From assembly GCA_035280245.1 (NCBI GenBank), contig DATEGF010000155.1, positions 1-16,882 of the forward strand: a stretch of 16,882 nt of DNA, given 5' to 3'. This document shows, piece by piece, positions 6,585 to 14,138 of this stretch. The DNA comes from DASZHJ01 sp035280245 (GTDB lineage: Bacteria; Pseudomonadota; Alphaproteobacteria; ATCC43930; CGMCC-115725). The notes beneath the pieces were generated by a model. That model was given only the letters and a program-made list of their open reading frames with translations, ran no database searches and was not told where the DNA came from. The position numbers and the translations under genes were made by a program. Every line of letters begins with the position of its first letter. The first letter of the stretch is position 1.

Positions 6585-7775
6585 TCAAAGGCTTGCGAGT
6601 TTCTCTAATCGCGCGTGGCCGGGTCGCTCCGAGCGCCAGAACCGAGCGACAAGTGCCGCCATCGCGACAAGCACCAGGATCACTAAAGCGACACAGCCAG
6701 CCCACCCCGCACGCTCCCAGACCGGTGCCGGCACGGTCGCACCCGCAGTACCGCCGAGATAGTAGCAGGTGACGTAGAGGCCTACGGCCGAGGATCGCGC
6801 CGCTTCCGCTTGCTGCGCCAGCAGGCCGGTGGCCGCGGCCTGGCAGACGAAGCCCGCGACCGAGGTGATCGCCAGCCCCGCGATGATGCTCGGCAGCCAT
6901 GGCACCAGCGTGATCAGCAGCCCCACGCACCAGACCGCGATCGCGCCGATCACCAGCGCGCGGCGCCCCACCCGGTTGGCCCAGCGCCCGGTCATCGGCG
7001 TCACCACCACGGCGAGCAGATAGACCACGAAGATCGAGCCGAGCGCCGAGGCCGAGAGCTCGAATGGCGATGCCGCCAGGTAGAAGCTCACGTAGGTGAA
7101 CGCGGCTACGAACGAGAACAGCACCGCGAACCCGATCGCGAACGTGGCAACGATGGGTGGATTGAAGAGATGCCCGATGGCGAGCCGCGCGGAATGGCGC
7201 AGCCCCTCCGCCCGCACGAAATTCCGTTCCCGCGGCAGCGCCCGGGCGACATAGGCGGCGGAGACCGCGGTCACGGCGGCGTAGATCCAGAACGCCGCTC
7301 GCCAGCCGCCGTGGTCGGCGACCACGCCCGAGACGAAGCGTCCGAGGAAGCCGCCTAGTCCGCCCGCCGCGATATAGGCGGCCGTGACGCCGGGAACCTG
7401 ATCGCCCGGCCACTCGTCGCCGATGTAGGCGATCGTCACCGCGAAGATCGGCGGCAGCAGCAGCCCCTGAACGAAGCGCCATAATACCAGCTCGCCGATC
7501 GAGGTGCTGAGCGCCACCAGCGCGGTCGGGATCACCAGCAGCGCCATGGCGCCGGCGATGATCCGCTTCCGTCCGACCACGTCCGCGACCAACCCCGCGA
7601 AGGGCGCCCCCAGGGCCACCGCAAGCGTGCTGGCGCCGATGGTGAGGCTGACCTGCGCGGCGGTCGCCTGGAAATCGCGCGCGAACAGGGGCAGCAGCGG
7701 CTGCGTCGCGTAGAGGTTGATGAACGTGCAAAGCCCCGACAGAGCGATCGCGAGGCGGCGTGAATCGGACGGCAT
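6585..7775 (-). CDS. MFS transporter, 12-TM, YnfM-like
   Basis: A 396-residue inner-membrane transporter of the major facilitator superfamily. The frame is open far upstream, but the ATG at 7775 is chosen because it has GAAGG just before it and because MFS homology starts there: MPSDSRRLAIALSGLCTFIN, then LYATQPLLPLFARDF, typical of the YnfM/YybF group. The loop 2-3 signature motif A is exact (GLVADVVGRKRI, residues 61-72). RFVQGLLLPP in helix 4 and a GGLGGFLGRFVSGVVAD motif-C-like segment follow, with about six more helices in the second half. The substrate is unknown. Many relatives are drug or metabolite exporters. It is transcribed away from the amidohydrolase gene, and the two share a 127-base divergent promoter region. 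Confidence 0.9.
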   Translation of the reverse strand: MPSDSRRLAIALSGLCTFINLYATQPLLPLFARDFQATAAQVSLTIGASTLAVALGAPFAGLVADVVGRKRIIAGAMALLVIPTALVALSTSIGELVLWRFVQGLLLPPIFAVTIAYIGDEWPGDQVPGVTAAYIAAGGLGGFLGRFVSGVVADHGGWRAAFWIYAAVTAVSAAYVARALPRERNFVRAEGLRHSARLAIGHLFNPPIVATFAIGFAVLFSFVAAFTYVSFYLAASPFELSASALGSIFVVYLLAVVVTPMTGRWANRVGRRALVIGAIAVWCVGLLITLVPWLPSIIAGLAITSVAGFVCQAAATGLLAQQAEAARSSAVGLYVTCYYLGGTAGATVPAPVWERAGWAGCVALVILVLVAMAALVARFWRSERPGHARLEKLASL

Positions 7776-7902
7776 CGGGCCTTCGAGGCCTTTTCGTGGA
7801 GGGGGCGCGGGGCTGTCCTGCGCTCGCGGCCCGTTGACTCGACTCAGGGCTCGCGCACCATAGAATTGGGCGCGGGTCGGGCCAAGCCCACGAGGAGACC
7901 GA
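7776..7902. promoter_or_regulatory. Divergent promoter region between MFS and amidohydrolase genes
   Basis: This 127-base gap separates two outward-facing genes and must hold promoters for both. GAGGAG (7892-7897) is a strong ribosome binding site for the plus-strand amidohydrolase. A TTGACT (7834-7839) and TAGAAT (7861-7866) are present on the plus strand, but their 21-base spacing is poor. GGCCTTCGAGGCC (7778-7790) is a short perfect palindrome next to the MFS start and could be an operator. Confidence 0.35.
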
Positions 7903-9144
7903 ATGGATCTGGTGCTGCGGAGGGCGACGCTGATGGGCGGTGTCGCCGGAGGAACGCAGGATATTGGCGTCGTGGACGGCCGGATCGTGGAGATCGCACC
8001 CAAAATCGCGATCACGGGCCGGGAGGAGATCGACCTCGGTGGCCGGCTCCTGACACCCGGCCTCGTCGAGTCGCACATCCACCTCGACAAGTCCCGCATC
8101 ATCGATCGCTGCCCTCCCGAGGCCGGCCGCAATGCCGCGAACGCCGTGAAGCGCGTCCAAGCGGCGAAGCGCGATTTCACCGTCGCGGATGTTTACGAGC
8201 GAGCCAAAGCCACGCTGGAAGCCGCGATCCTCCAGGGGACGACGCGGATGCGAACGCATGTCGAGGTCGACCCGAGCGGCGGTCTGATTGGGCTCGAGGC
8301 CATAGAGGCGCTCGCGCGGGACTATCGCTGGGCGATCGATCTCGAGATCTGCGCGTTCCTGCAGGAGGGCATGACGGGTGTCGAGGGCGCGGAGGCGCTT
8401 CTCGTCCAGGCAATCGAGCGCGGCGATCACGTCAGCTCTGTCGGCGGCGCACCCGGCTATGACAGCGATCACATGAGACAGATCACGCGCCTCTTCGAGC
8501 TCGCGCGCGCCCACGACCTCGACGTCGACCTGCATCTCGATTTCGGCAACACACCGGAGGCCATGGACATCCACGGCGTGATCGAGCTCGCCGATCAGTA
8601 CCGCTATGGCGGCCGCGTCAATGTCGGCCATGTGACCAAACTCTCGACGTTGCCGCCGGAGAAGCAGGCGCCGATCGCGCGCCGCCTCGCGGACGTCGGT
8701 GTCGCCGTCACCGTGCTGCCGGCGACCGACCTCTTCCTGATGGGCCGCGACCAGACGCACGACGTCCGCCGAGGCATCGTCGACGTCAACGCCTACGATC
8801 GGCTTGGGGTCACCTGCTCGATCGCCAACAACAACATCCTCAACCCCTTCACGCCCTTCGGCGACTGCTCTCTGGTCCGGATGGCGAATCTCCATGCGAA
8901 CACGCTGCAAGTGAGCGGCCGCGACGATCTGCGGGCGTGCTTCGAGATGGTATCGAGCGATGCCGCGCGCATTCTGAACCTCGGAGATTACGGCCTCGCG
9001 GTCGGCCATCCCGCGGATTTCGCGGTGCTCGACGCCAAGGACGAGGCGGAGGCGGTGGCCGTGGTGGCACCGGTACTCCATGCCTTGAAGCGTGGACGGC
9101 ACACGGTGACGCGCCGGCCCGCTGATCTGCATCGCCCGGCATGA
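7903..9144 (+). CDS. Cytosine-deaminase-like amidohydrolase
   Basis: A 413-residue enzyme of the amidohydrolase superfamily, CodA/AtzC-like subgroup, probably cytoplasmic. Landmarks that match cytosine deaminase by eye are the metal motif ESHIHLDK (H58, H60), RTHVEVD (about 117-123), FLQEGM with Q154 at the position of the pyrimidine-binding Gln, DLHLDFGN (H211) and GHVTKL (H243). Two key positions differ: the Glu that follows the third metal His in CodA (H-C-D-E) is F214 here, and the metal-binding Asp (CodA HDDVFDP) lies in an Asn run, NNNILNPFTPFGD (309-321). I recall the NILNPFTPFGD form in many unnamed amidohydrolases, so this is probably a family trait and not a mutation. The reaction is likely hydrolysis of a C-N bond in a cyclic or amide substrate, but the substrate is unknown. 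It has a strong GAGGAG site and is the first gene of a probable operon with an MFS transporter and hutI. Confidence 0.87.
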   Translation: MDLVLRRATLMGGVAGGTQDIGVVDGRIVEIAPKIAITGREEIDLGGRLLTPGLVESHIHLDKSRIIDRCPPEAGRNAANAVKRVQAAKRDFTVADVYERAKATLEAAILQGTTRMRTHVEVDPSGGLIGLEAIEALARDYRWAIDLEICAFLQEGMTGVEGAEALLVQAIERGDHVSSVGGAPGYDSDHMRQITRLFELARAHDLDVDLHLDFGNTPEAMDIHGVIELADQYRYGGRVNVGHVTKLSTLPPEKQAPIARRLADVGVAVTVLPATDLFLMGRDQTHDVRRGIVDVNAYDRLGVTCSIANNNILNPFTPFGDCSLVRMANLHANTLQVSGRDDLRACFEMVSSDAARILNLGDYGLAVGHPADFAVLDAKDEAEAVAVVAPVLHALKRGRHTVTRRPADLHRPA

Positions 9145-9160
9145 GGATCGCACCGCCGGC

Positions 9161-10606
9161 ATGATCGAGTCTCGGGACGATCGCGCGCTGAAACCGACCT
9201 ATCGCATTGTGGCCGAGCCGCGCTTGCGGCTGCTGATTCCGCTGGTGATCGCCTGCGGGTTCTTCATGGAGAACCTGGATTCGACGATCCTCGCGACCTC
9301 GATCCCGCAGATGGCCGAGAGCCTCGGCGAGAATCCGCTGCGCCTCAACGTCGCCATCACCAGCTACCTGCTGAGCCTCGCCGTCTTCATCCCGATCAGC
9401 GGCTGGGTCGCCGACCGCTTCGGCGCGCGCAGCGTGTTCTGCACGGCGATCGGCGTGTTCACCTTCGGCTCGGCGCTCTGCGGCCTCGCGACCTCACTCC
9501 CGATGCTCGTGCTCACGCGCATCCTGCAGGGCCTCGGCGGCGCCATGATGACGCCGGTCGGCCGGCTCATCATGCTGCGCTCCTTCCCCAAGAGCGAGCT
9601 CGTCACCGCCATGAGCTACGTGACCTTGCCGGCGCTCATCGGGCCCGCGATCGGCCCACTGGTGGGGGGATTCCTCACCACCTACATGAACTGGCGCTGG
9701 ATCTTCTACATCAACATACCCATCGGCGTGCTCGGCATCGCGCTCGCCTACCGCTTCGCCGAGAATTTCCGCTCCTCGGCCGTGAGCCGGTTCGACTTCG
9801 TGGGCTTCGTGCTCTGCGGCATCGGGCTCGCGGCGGCCGAGCTCGCCCTCGAGAACGCGGGCCGGCGGCTGATCTCCGGCGCCGCCGAGGCCGCGATCGT
9901 GGCGGTGTCGGCGCTCAGCCTCGCCCTCTACGGGTTCTACGCGCGCCGCGCACCCGAGCCCGCGGTCGATCTCACCTTGTTCCGGGTGAAGACTTTCCGG
10001 ATCGCAGTGATCGGCGGCGGCATCTGCCGCACGGGACTCGCCGCCCTTCCGTTCCTGCTGCCGCTGATGCTCCAGGTGCCCTTCGGCCTCAGCGCGTTTC
10101 AGTCGGGCAGCATCACCTTCGTGCTCGCGGTCGGCTCCATGGTGATGAAGTCGACCTCGCCGCCTCTGCTGCGCGCGTTCGGCTTTCGAACCATTCTGCT
10201 CGGAAATGCCGTGTTGGTGGGCCTCATGACCATGGCGCTGGCGCTTGTGCGCGCAGACACGTCGCACTGGCTCCTGATGTCGGGCCTGCTCATTTTCGGC
10301 TTCTTCCGCTCGCTCCAGTTCACCTGCATGAACACGCTCGCTTATTCGGACTTGACCGATACCAACGTGAGCAAGGGCAGCAGCATTTCTAGCGTCGGGC
10401 AGCAGCTCTCGCAAAGCTTCGGCGTGGCGCTCGGCGCCACCATCCTGGCACTGCTCACCGGCGACAGCCATGCACCCACCATCCAAGAATTCATCCCCGC
10501 CTTCGTCGCGGTGGGCTTCCTGCCGCTGATCTCGATCTCGTTCTTCGCCCGCCTCTCGGCTGACGACGGCAGCCAAGTGAGCGGCCACCGCCCGGCCCGG
10601 ACCTGA
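9161..10606 (+). CDS. DHA2-type (EmrB/QacA-like) MFS transporter
   Basis: A 481-residue inner-membrane transporter, the usual length for the 14-helix DHA2 family. Helix 1 carries the family motif NLDSTI (residues 38-43), the 2-3 loop carries motif A (GWVADRFGARS, 81-91), helix 4 has RILQGLGGAMMTP (120-132), and helix 5 carries the antiporter motif C (GPAIGPLVGG, 161-170). This motif is typical of proton-driven exporters. The start is 16 bases after the amidohydrolase stop and the end is 12 bases before hutI, so the three genes are probably one transcript. Although its relatives are mostly drug exporters, the context with two heterocycle hydrolases suggests movement of a metabolite of that pathway. 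The direction of transport cannot be decided from sequence. Confidence 0.9.
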   Translation: MIESRDDRALKPTYRIVAEPRLRLLIPLVIACGFFMENLDSTILATSIPQMAESLGENPLRLNVAITSYLLSLAVFIPISGWVADRFGARSVFCTAIGVFTFGSALCGLATSLPMLVLTRILQGLGGAMMTPVGRLIMLRSFPKSELVTAMSYVTLPALIGPAIGPLVGGFLTTYMNWRWIFYINIPIGVLGIALAYRFAENFRSSAVSRFDFVGFVLCGIGLAAAELALENAGRRLISGAAEAAIVAVSALSLALYGFYARRAPEPAVDLTLFRVKTFRIAVIGGGICRTGLAALPFLLPLMLQVPFGLSAFQSGSITFVLAVGSMVMKSTSPPLLRAFGFRTILLGNAVLVGLMTMALALVRADTSHWLLMSGLLIFGFFRSLQFTCMNTLAYSDLTDTNVSKGSSISSVGQQLSQSFGVALGATILALLTGDSHAPTIQEFIPAFVAVGFLPLISISFFARLSADDGSQVSGHRPART

Positions 10607-10618
10607 AGGACAAGAGGC

Positions 10619-11854
10619 ATGACCGCTAAATCCTGGGATCATGTTTTGACGAATGCCCGGCTCGTTACGATGGCCGAGACAGGTACACCCTACGGACTCA
10701 TCGAAGATGGCGCGATCGGCGTGAAAGGTGACCGCATCGCCTGGATCGGCCCCATGTCGGCGCTGCGCCAGCAATCCGCCACGACAAACGCGAGCCTGCA
10801 CGACACTGAGGGCCGTTGCATTACGCCGGGATTGATCGATTGCCATACGCATCTGGTCTATGGCGGCAGCCGCGCCCGCGAGTTCGAGCGGCGGCTCGAG
10901 GGTGCCACCTACGAGGAGATCGCGCGCGCCGGCGGCGGCATTCGCTCGACGGTCGCCGCGACACGTGCCCTCTCCGAGGACGCGCTCTACGAAGCCTCAC
11001 GCCCGCGCCTCGAGGTGCTGCTCGCCGAGGGCGTCACCACCGTCGAGATCAAGTCGGGCTACGGCCTCGATACGGCCTCGGAGGCGAAGAGCCTGCGCGT
11101 GGCGCGGCGGCTCGGCCGGGACCTGCCAGTCACCGTCGCGACCACGTTTCTGGGCGCCCATGCGCTCCCACCCGAGTACGCCGGCCGCTCCGACGATTTC
11201 ATCGAGGCCGTCGTAAGCGAGATGCTGCCGGCGGTGGCGCGCGAGCACCTCGCCGATGCCGTCGACGCCTTCTGCGAGGGGATCGGCTTCACGCCGGCGC
11301 AGGTCGAGCGGGTGTTCCAGGCCGCGCGCAGCGTTGGCTTGCCCATGAAGCTGCACGCGGAGCAACTGAGCAATCTCGGCGGCGCCGCGCTCGCGGCACG
11401 CTACGGCGCGCTCTCGGCGGATCACCTCGAATACATCGACGAGCCCAGCGTGCAGGCGATGGCGGCGGCCGGCACCGTCGCGGTGCTCCTGCCGGGTGCG
11501 TTCTATTTCCTGCGCGAAAAGCAGCTGCCGCCAATCGATCTCTTCCACAAGCACGGCGTGCCCATCGCGATCTCGACCGATTGCAACCCCGGCACCTCGC
11601 CGGTGACCTCGCTGCTTCTGATGCTGAACATGGCCTGCACGCTCTTCCGCATGACGCCGGAGCAGGCTCTCGCCGGCGTCACGCGCAACGCCGCCCGCGC
11701 GCTCGGGCTTGGGGATCGCGGTACGCTCGAGGCCGGCAAGCTCGCCGATTTTGTAGTGTGGGACATCGAGGAGCCCGCGGAGCTCTCCTATCGGTTCGGG
11801 TGCAATCCGGTAATCGAGATCGTACAGGCAGGCGTGCCCAGGCACGCTGCATAA
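10619..11854 (+). CDS. hutI: Imidazolonepropionase
   Basis: A 411-residue enzyme that hydrolyses 4-imidazolone-5-propanoate to N-formimidoyl-L-glutamate, the third step of histidine degradation, in the cytoplasm. Length and motifs match HutI: metal site DCHTHLVYGGSRAREFERRL (H76, H78), the substrate-loop AGGGIRSTV (104-112), EIKSGYGLD (143-151), FLGAHALPPEY with H181, KLHAEQLS with H246 and E248, SADHLEY with H269, and STDCNPG with D321 (319-325). All expected metal and catalytic residues are present. AAGGACAAGAGG precedes the ATG. The usual partners hutH, hutU, hutF or hutG are not in the window. Instead hutI follows an amidohydrolase and an MFS transporter, so it either belongs to a split Hut pathway or acts on a related imidazolone. 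The identity of the family is clear; the physiological substrate is less so. Confidence 0.95.
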   Translation: MTAKSWDHVLTNARLVTMAETGTPYGLIEDGAIGVKGDRIAWIGPMSALRQQSATTNASLHDTEGRCITPGLIDCHTHLVYGGSRAREFERRLEGATYEEIARAGGGIRSTVAATRALSEDALYEASRPRLEVLLAEGVTTVEIKSGYGLDTASEAKSLRVARRLGRDLPVTVATTFLGAHALPPEYAGRSDDFIEAVVSEMLPAVAREHLADAVDAFCEGIGFTPAQVERVFQAARSVGLPMKLHAEQLSNLGGAALAARYGALSADHLEYIDEPSVQAMAAAGTVAVLLPGAFYFLREKQLPPIDLFHKHGVPIAISTDCNPGTSPVTSLLLMLNMACTLFRMTPEQALAGVTRNAARALGLGDRGTLEAGKLADFVVWDIEEPAELSYRFGCNPVIEIVQAGVPRHAA

Positions 11855-11860
11855 GCATGT

Positions 11861-11973
11861 TGCGTCCTTCGACTCGGCGCTTCGCGCCGGCTCAGGATGA
11901 GAAATTTTTCTCGGGCATTAAGAAAGCACCTCATCCTGAGCCGCCCGCGTAAGCGGGCGAGTCGAAGGACGCA
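11861..11973. repeat. Long inverted repeat made of two facing REP-like elements
   Basis: The outer arms TGCGTCCTTCGACT (11861-11874) and AGTCGAAGGACGCA (11960-11973) are exact reverse complements. Inner arms CTCAGGATGAG (11891-11901) and CTCATCCTGAG (11930-11940) are also exact. Between outer and inner arms each half carries its own GC hairpin: GGCGC-TTC-GCGCC on the left and CGCCCGC-GTAA-GCGGGCG on the right, which differ in sequence. The centre is AT-rich (AAATTTTTC). The half-element resembles an intergenic repeat I know from alphaproteobacterial chromosomes. RNA from either strand could fold a large cruciform-like stem, so it may end or stabilise the hutI transcript and insulate the next operon. 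Confidence 0.8.
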
Positions 11974-12024
11974 CGGCACTTGGCCGCTTGCTTGCAAATG
12001 AGCGCCGGCGCTAGCTTCGCTCCC

Positions 12025-13233
12025 ATGACCAGCACATCACTCCGCCCGCTCCAAGGCATTCGCGTCCTCGACCTCTCGAGCTTCATCTCCGGCCCATTCT
12101 GCACGACGCAGCTCGCCGAGTTTGGCGCGGAGGTCATCAAGGCCGAGCTGCCGAAAGTCGGCGATCCCTTCCGGCGCTTCGGCACACCGTCGAAGTCCGG
12201 GGACTCCCTCATCTTCATGAGCGAGCAGCGCAACAAGAAATCGATCACCCTCGATCTCCGCACGCCCGAGGGCGCGGCGCTGGTGAAGGCGCTCGCGGCC
12301 AAGGTCGACATCGTCGTCGAGAATTTCCAGGTCGGCACCCTCGAGGGCTGGGGCATCGGCTACGACGCGCTCAAGCAGGTGAACCCACGCCTGGTCATGG
12401 TGCGCATCACCGGTTACGGACAGACGGGACCCTATCGCGACCGGCCCGGGTTCGGCCGGATTGCGAACGCTTTCAGCGGCCTCTCATTCCTCGCAGGCTA
12501 CCCCGATCGCGCGCCGGTGACGCCGGGCTCGGCCACCATCCCGGACTATCTGACCGGCATCTACGGCGCCTACGGCGCGCTCCTCGCCCTGCGCGCGCGC
12601 GACATTACCGGCGAGGGCCAAATGATCGACATCGGGCTCTACGAGCCTGTGTTCCGCATCCTCGACGAGCTCACCTCGGCCTACCACGAGACCGGTCGCG
12701 TACGGCAGCGCATGGGACCCGCGACGGTCAACGCGGTGCCGCACAGCCATTACCCGACGAAGGACGGCCGCTGGGTCGCCATCGCCTGCACCACCGACAA
12801 GATCTTCGAGCGCCTGGCCACGGCGATGTGCCGGACGGACGTGGCGAGCGGCGGACCTTACTCCACGTTCAAGCAACGCAGTGCTGCGCGTGACGCCGTC
12901 GACGCGCTGGTCTCGGACTGGACCCGCAGCCTCGAGCGCGACGAAGTTCTGAAGAGGTGCGCCAAGCACCAGGTACCCTGCGGCCCCGTCTACGCCATCG
13001 ACGAGATCTTCGCCGACCCGCAATACCAGGCGCGCGAGAACATCCTGATCCGCGAAGACCCGCGCGCCGGCGAGATCGCGGTGCCCAATGTCGTGCCGCG
13101 CCTCTCCGAGACGCCCGGCGGCATCGATTGGCTGGGCTGCGCCTTGGGCGCGCACAATCGGGAGATCTTCGGCGGACTCCTCGGCCTAAGCGCTGAGCGC
13201 ATGGCCGAGCTCTCGGAGAAGGGTGTGATCTGA
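12025..13233 (+). CDS. Class III (CaiB/BaiF) CoA-transferase
   Basis: A 402-residue CoA-transferase that moves CoA between carboxylic acids, in the cytoplasm. The frame is open 15 codons further up, but I take the ATG at 12025 because the family start LQGIRVLDLSSFISGPFCTT follows directly. Landmarks are AEFGAEVIKAELPKVGD (31-47), the NKKSITLDLRTPEG segment (70-83), IVVENFQVG (96-104), GQTGPYRDRPGF (132-143), and PDYLTGIYGAYGALLAL with D174 as the likely catalytic Asp that forms the acyl anhydride. The C-terminal VPCGPVYAIDEIFADPQ segment is also typical. The ribosome binding site is weak. Its last base is the first base of the following lyase ATG (TGATG), so the genes are co-translated. By analogy with itaconate and mesaconate pathways it should activate the acid that the lyase later cleaves. 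The substrate is not identifiable by eye. Confidence 0.92.
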   Translation: MTSTSLRPLQGIRVLDLSSFISGPFCTTQLAEFGAEVIKAELPKVGDPFRRFGTPSKSGDSLIFMSEQRNKKSITLDLRTPEGAALVKALAAKVDIVVENFQVGTLEGWGIGYDALKQVNPRLVMVRITGYGQTGPYRDRPGFGRIANAFSGLSFLAGYPDRAPVTPGSATIPDYLTGIYGAYGALLALRARDITGEGQMIDIGLYEPVFRILDELTSAYHETGRVRQRMGPATVNAVPHSHYPTKDGRWVAIACTTDKIFERLATAMCRTDVASGGPYSTFKQRSAARDAVDALVSDWTRSLERDEVLKRCAKHQVPCGPVYAIDEIFADPQYQARENILIREDPRAGEIAVPNVVPRLSETPGGIDWLGCALGAHNREIFGGLLGLSAERMAELSEKGVI

Positions 13234-14138
13234 TGACGCTCAGGCCCGATCTGCCCGTCTGGCGCTCGCTGCTCTTCGTGCCAGTGATCGCCAAGAAATT
13301 CGTGGACGGTGCGGCCTGGCGCGGCGCCGATGCCATCATCCTCGACCTCGAGGACAGCGTGCCGCTGGCTGAGAAGCCCCGGGCGCGCGCGCTATTGCAG
13401 GAAGCCGCCGAGATCGTCGCCCGCGGCGGCGCCGACGTGCTCGTCCGGATCAACCGCCCGCTGCGCCATGCCATTCCCGATATCGAGGCCGCGGTCTCCC
13501 CACGCGTGCATGCGCTCGCCTTGCCGAAGGTCGAGAGCGCCAACCATCTGCGCCTTCTCTGCGAGGTCATCGACGAGATCGAAGCCGAGCGCGGCATGAC
13601 CCTCGGCTCGACCAAGCTCCTCGCGATGGTGGAGACCGCCGAGGCCTTCTTCGAGATGCCGGCGATCGCCCGCGCGCATCCCCGTGTGGTCGCGCTGACC
13701 CTCGGCGCCGAGGATTTTTCCCTCTCCGTCGGCATGCTCCCGGAAGCCGAGGGCCTGTTCTTCCCGAAGCAGCAGATGATCATCGCGGCACGCTCGGCCG
13801 GCGTCCTGCCGTTGGGTTTCCTCGGTACAGTCGCCGATTTCCGCGACCTCGCGGCGTTCCGTGCGACCGTCCAGCGCTCGCGCCGCCTGGGTTTCCTCGG
13901 CGCCGCCTGCGTCCATCCGAGCCAGATTTCGATCCTCAACGAGGAATATGCGCCGCAGCCCGACGATGTCGTCCACGCCGAGCGCGTGGTCGCCGCCTAT
14001 GAGAAAGCCACGGCACAGGGCGTCGGCGCGATCACCGTCGACGGCAAGATGATCGACGTGCCCGTGGTGGAGCGGGCGCAGGCGCTGCTCGCGCGGCACC
14101 GCGCAATTGAGGCGCGGATAACCAAGCGCACGCGATGA
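13233..14138 (+). CDS. CitE/HpcH-type CoA-ester lyase
   Basis: A 301-residue TIM-barrel lyase of the CitE-like family, which splits or joins beta-hydroxyacyl-CoA esters such as malyl-CoA, citramalyl-CoA or methylmalyl-CoA with a divalent metal. Landmarks are WRSLLFVPV (10-18), DLEDSV (38-43), VRIN (71-74), LPKVE (97-101), MVET with metal ligand E134, LGAED with metal ligand D161, and CVHPSQI (226-232). The length fits stand-alone lyases, not the citrate lyase beta subunit of a CitDEF complex; no citD or citF is present. GAGAAGG inside the preceding gene serves as ribosome binding site. It overlaps the CoA-transferase by one base and the PrpD gene by four (ATGA), indicating tight co-expression of the three. 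A CoA donor from the first gene and cleavage to acetyl-CoA or propionyl-CoA plus an oxo-acid are the natural expectation. Confidence 0.92.
   Translation: MTLRPDLPVWRSLLFVPVIAKKFVDGAAWRGADAIILDLEDSVPLAEKPRARALLQEAAEIVARGGADVLVRINRPLRHAIPDIEAAVSPRVHALALPKVESANHLRLLCEVIDEIEAERGMTLGSTKLLAMVETAEAFFEMPAIARAHPRVVALTLGAEDFSLSVGMLPEAEGLFFPKQQMIIAARSAGVLPLGFLGTVADFRDLAAFRATVQRSRRLGFLGAACVHPSQISILNEEYAPQPDDVVHAERVVAAYEKATAQGVGAITVDGKMIDVPVVERAQALLARHRAIEARITKRTR

Noticed and set aside
7834..7866. TTGACT and TAGAAT as promoter of the amidohydrolase operon
   Set aside because: The hexamers are good but the spacer is 21 bases, outside the normal 16-18 range; kept only as a remark on the intergenic region.
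7776..8180. 135-codon N-terminal extension of the MFS transporter
   Set aside because: The extension is antisense to the amidohydrolase gene, Arg/Pro/Ser-rich and without homology; the ATG at 7775 has a ribosome binding site.
6496..9162. Open frame of 888 codons on the minus strand
   Set aside because: It runs antisense to the amidohydrolase gene and out of frame through the MFS gene. The product is Arg/Ala/Gly/His-rich with no domain, as expected for a GC-rich shadow frame.
9494..10852. Open frame of 452 codons on the minus strand
   Set aside because: Antisense to the DHA2 transporter and the start of hutI; composition typical of a shadow frame.
11980..12024. Longer N-terminus for the CoA-transferase, from an upstream ATG
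   Set aside because: The extra 15 residues do not match the family start, which fits the ATG at 12025.
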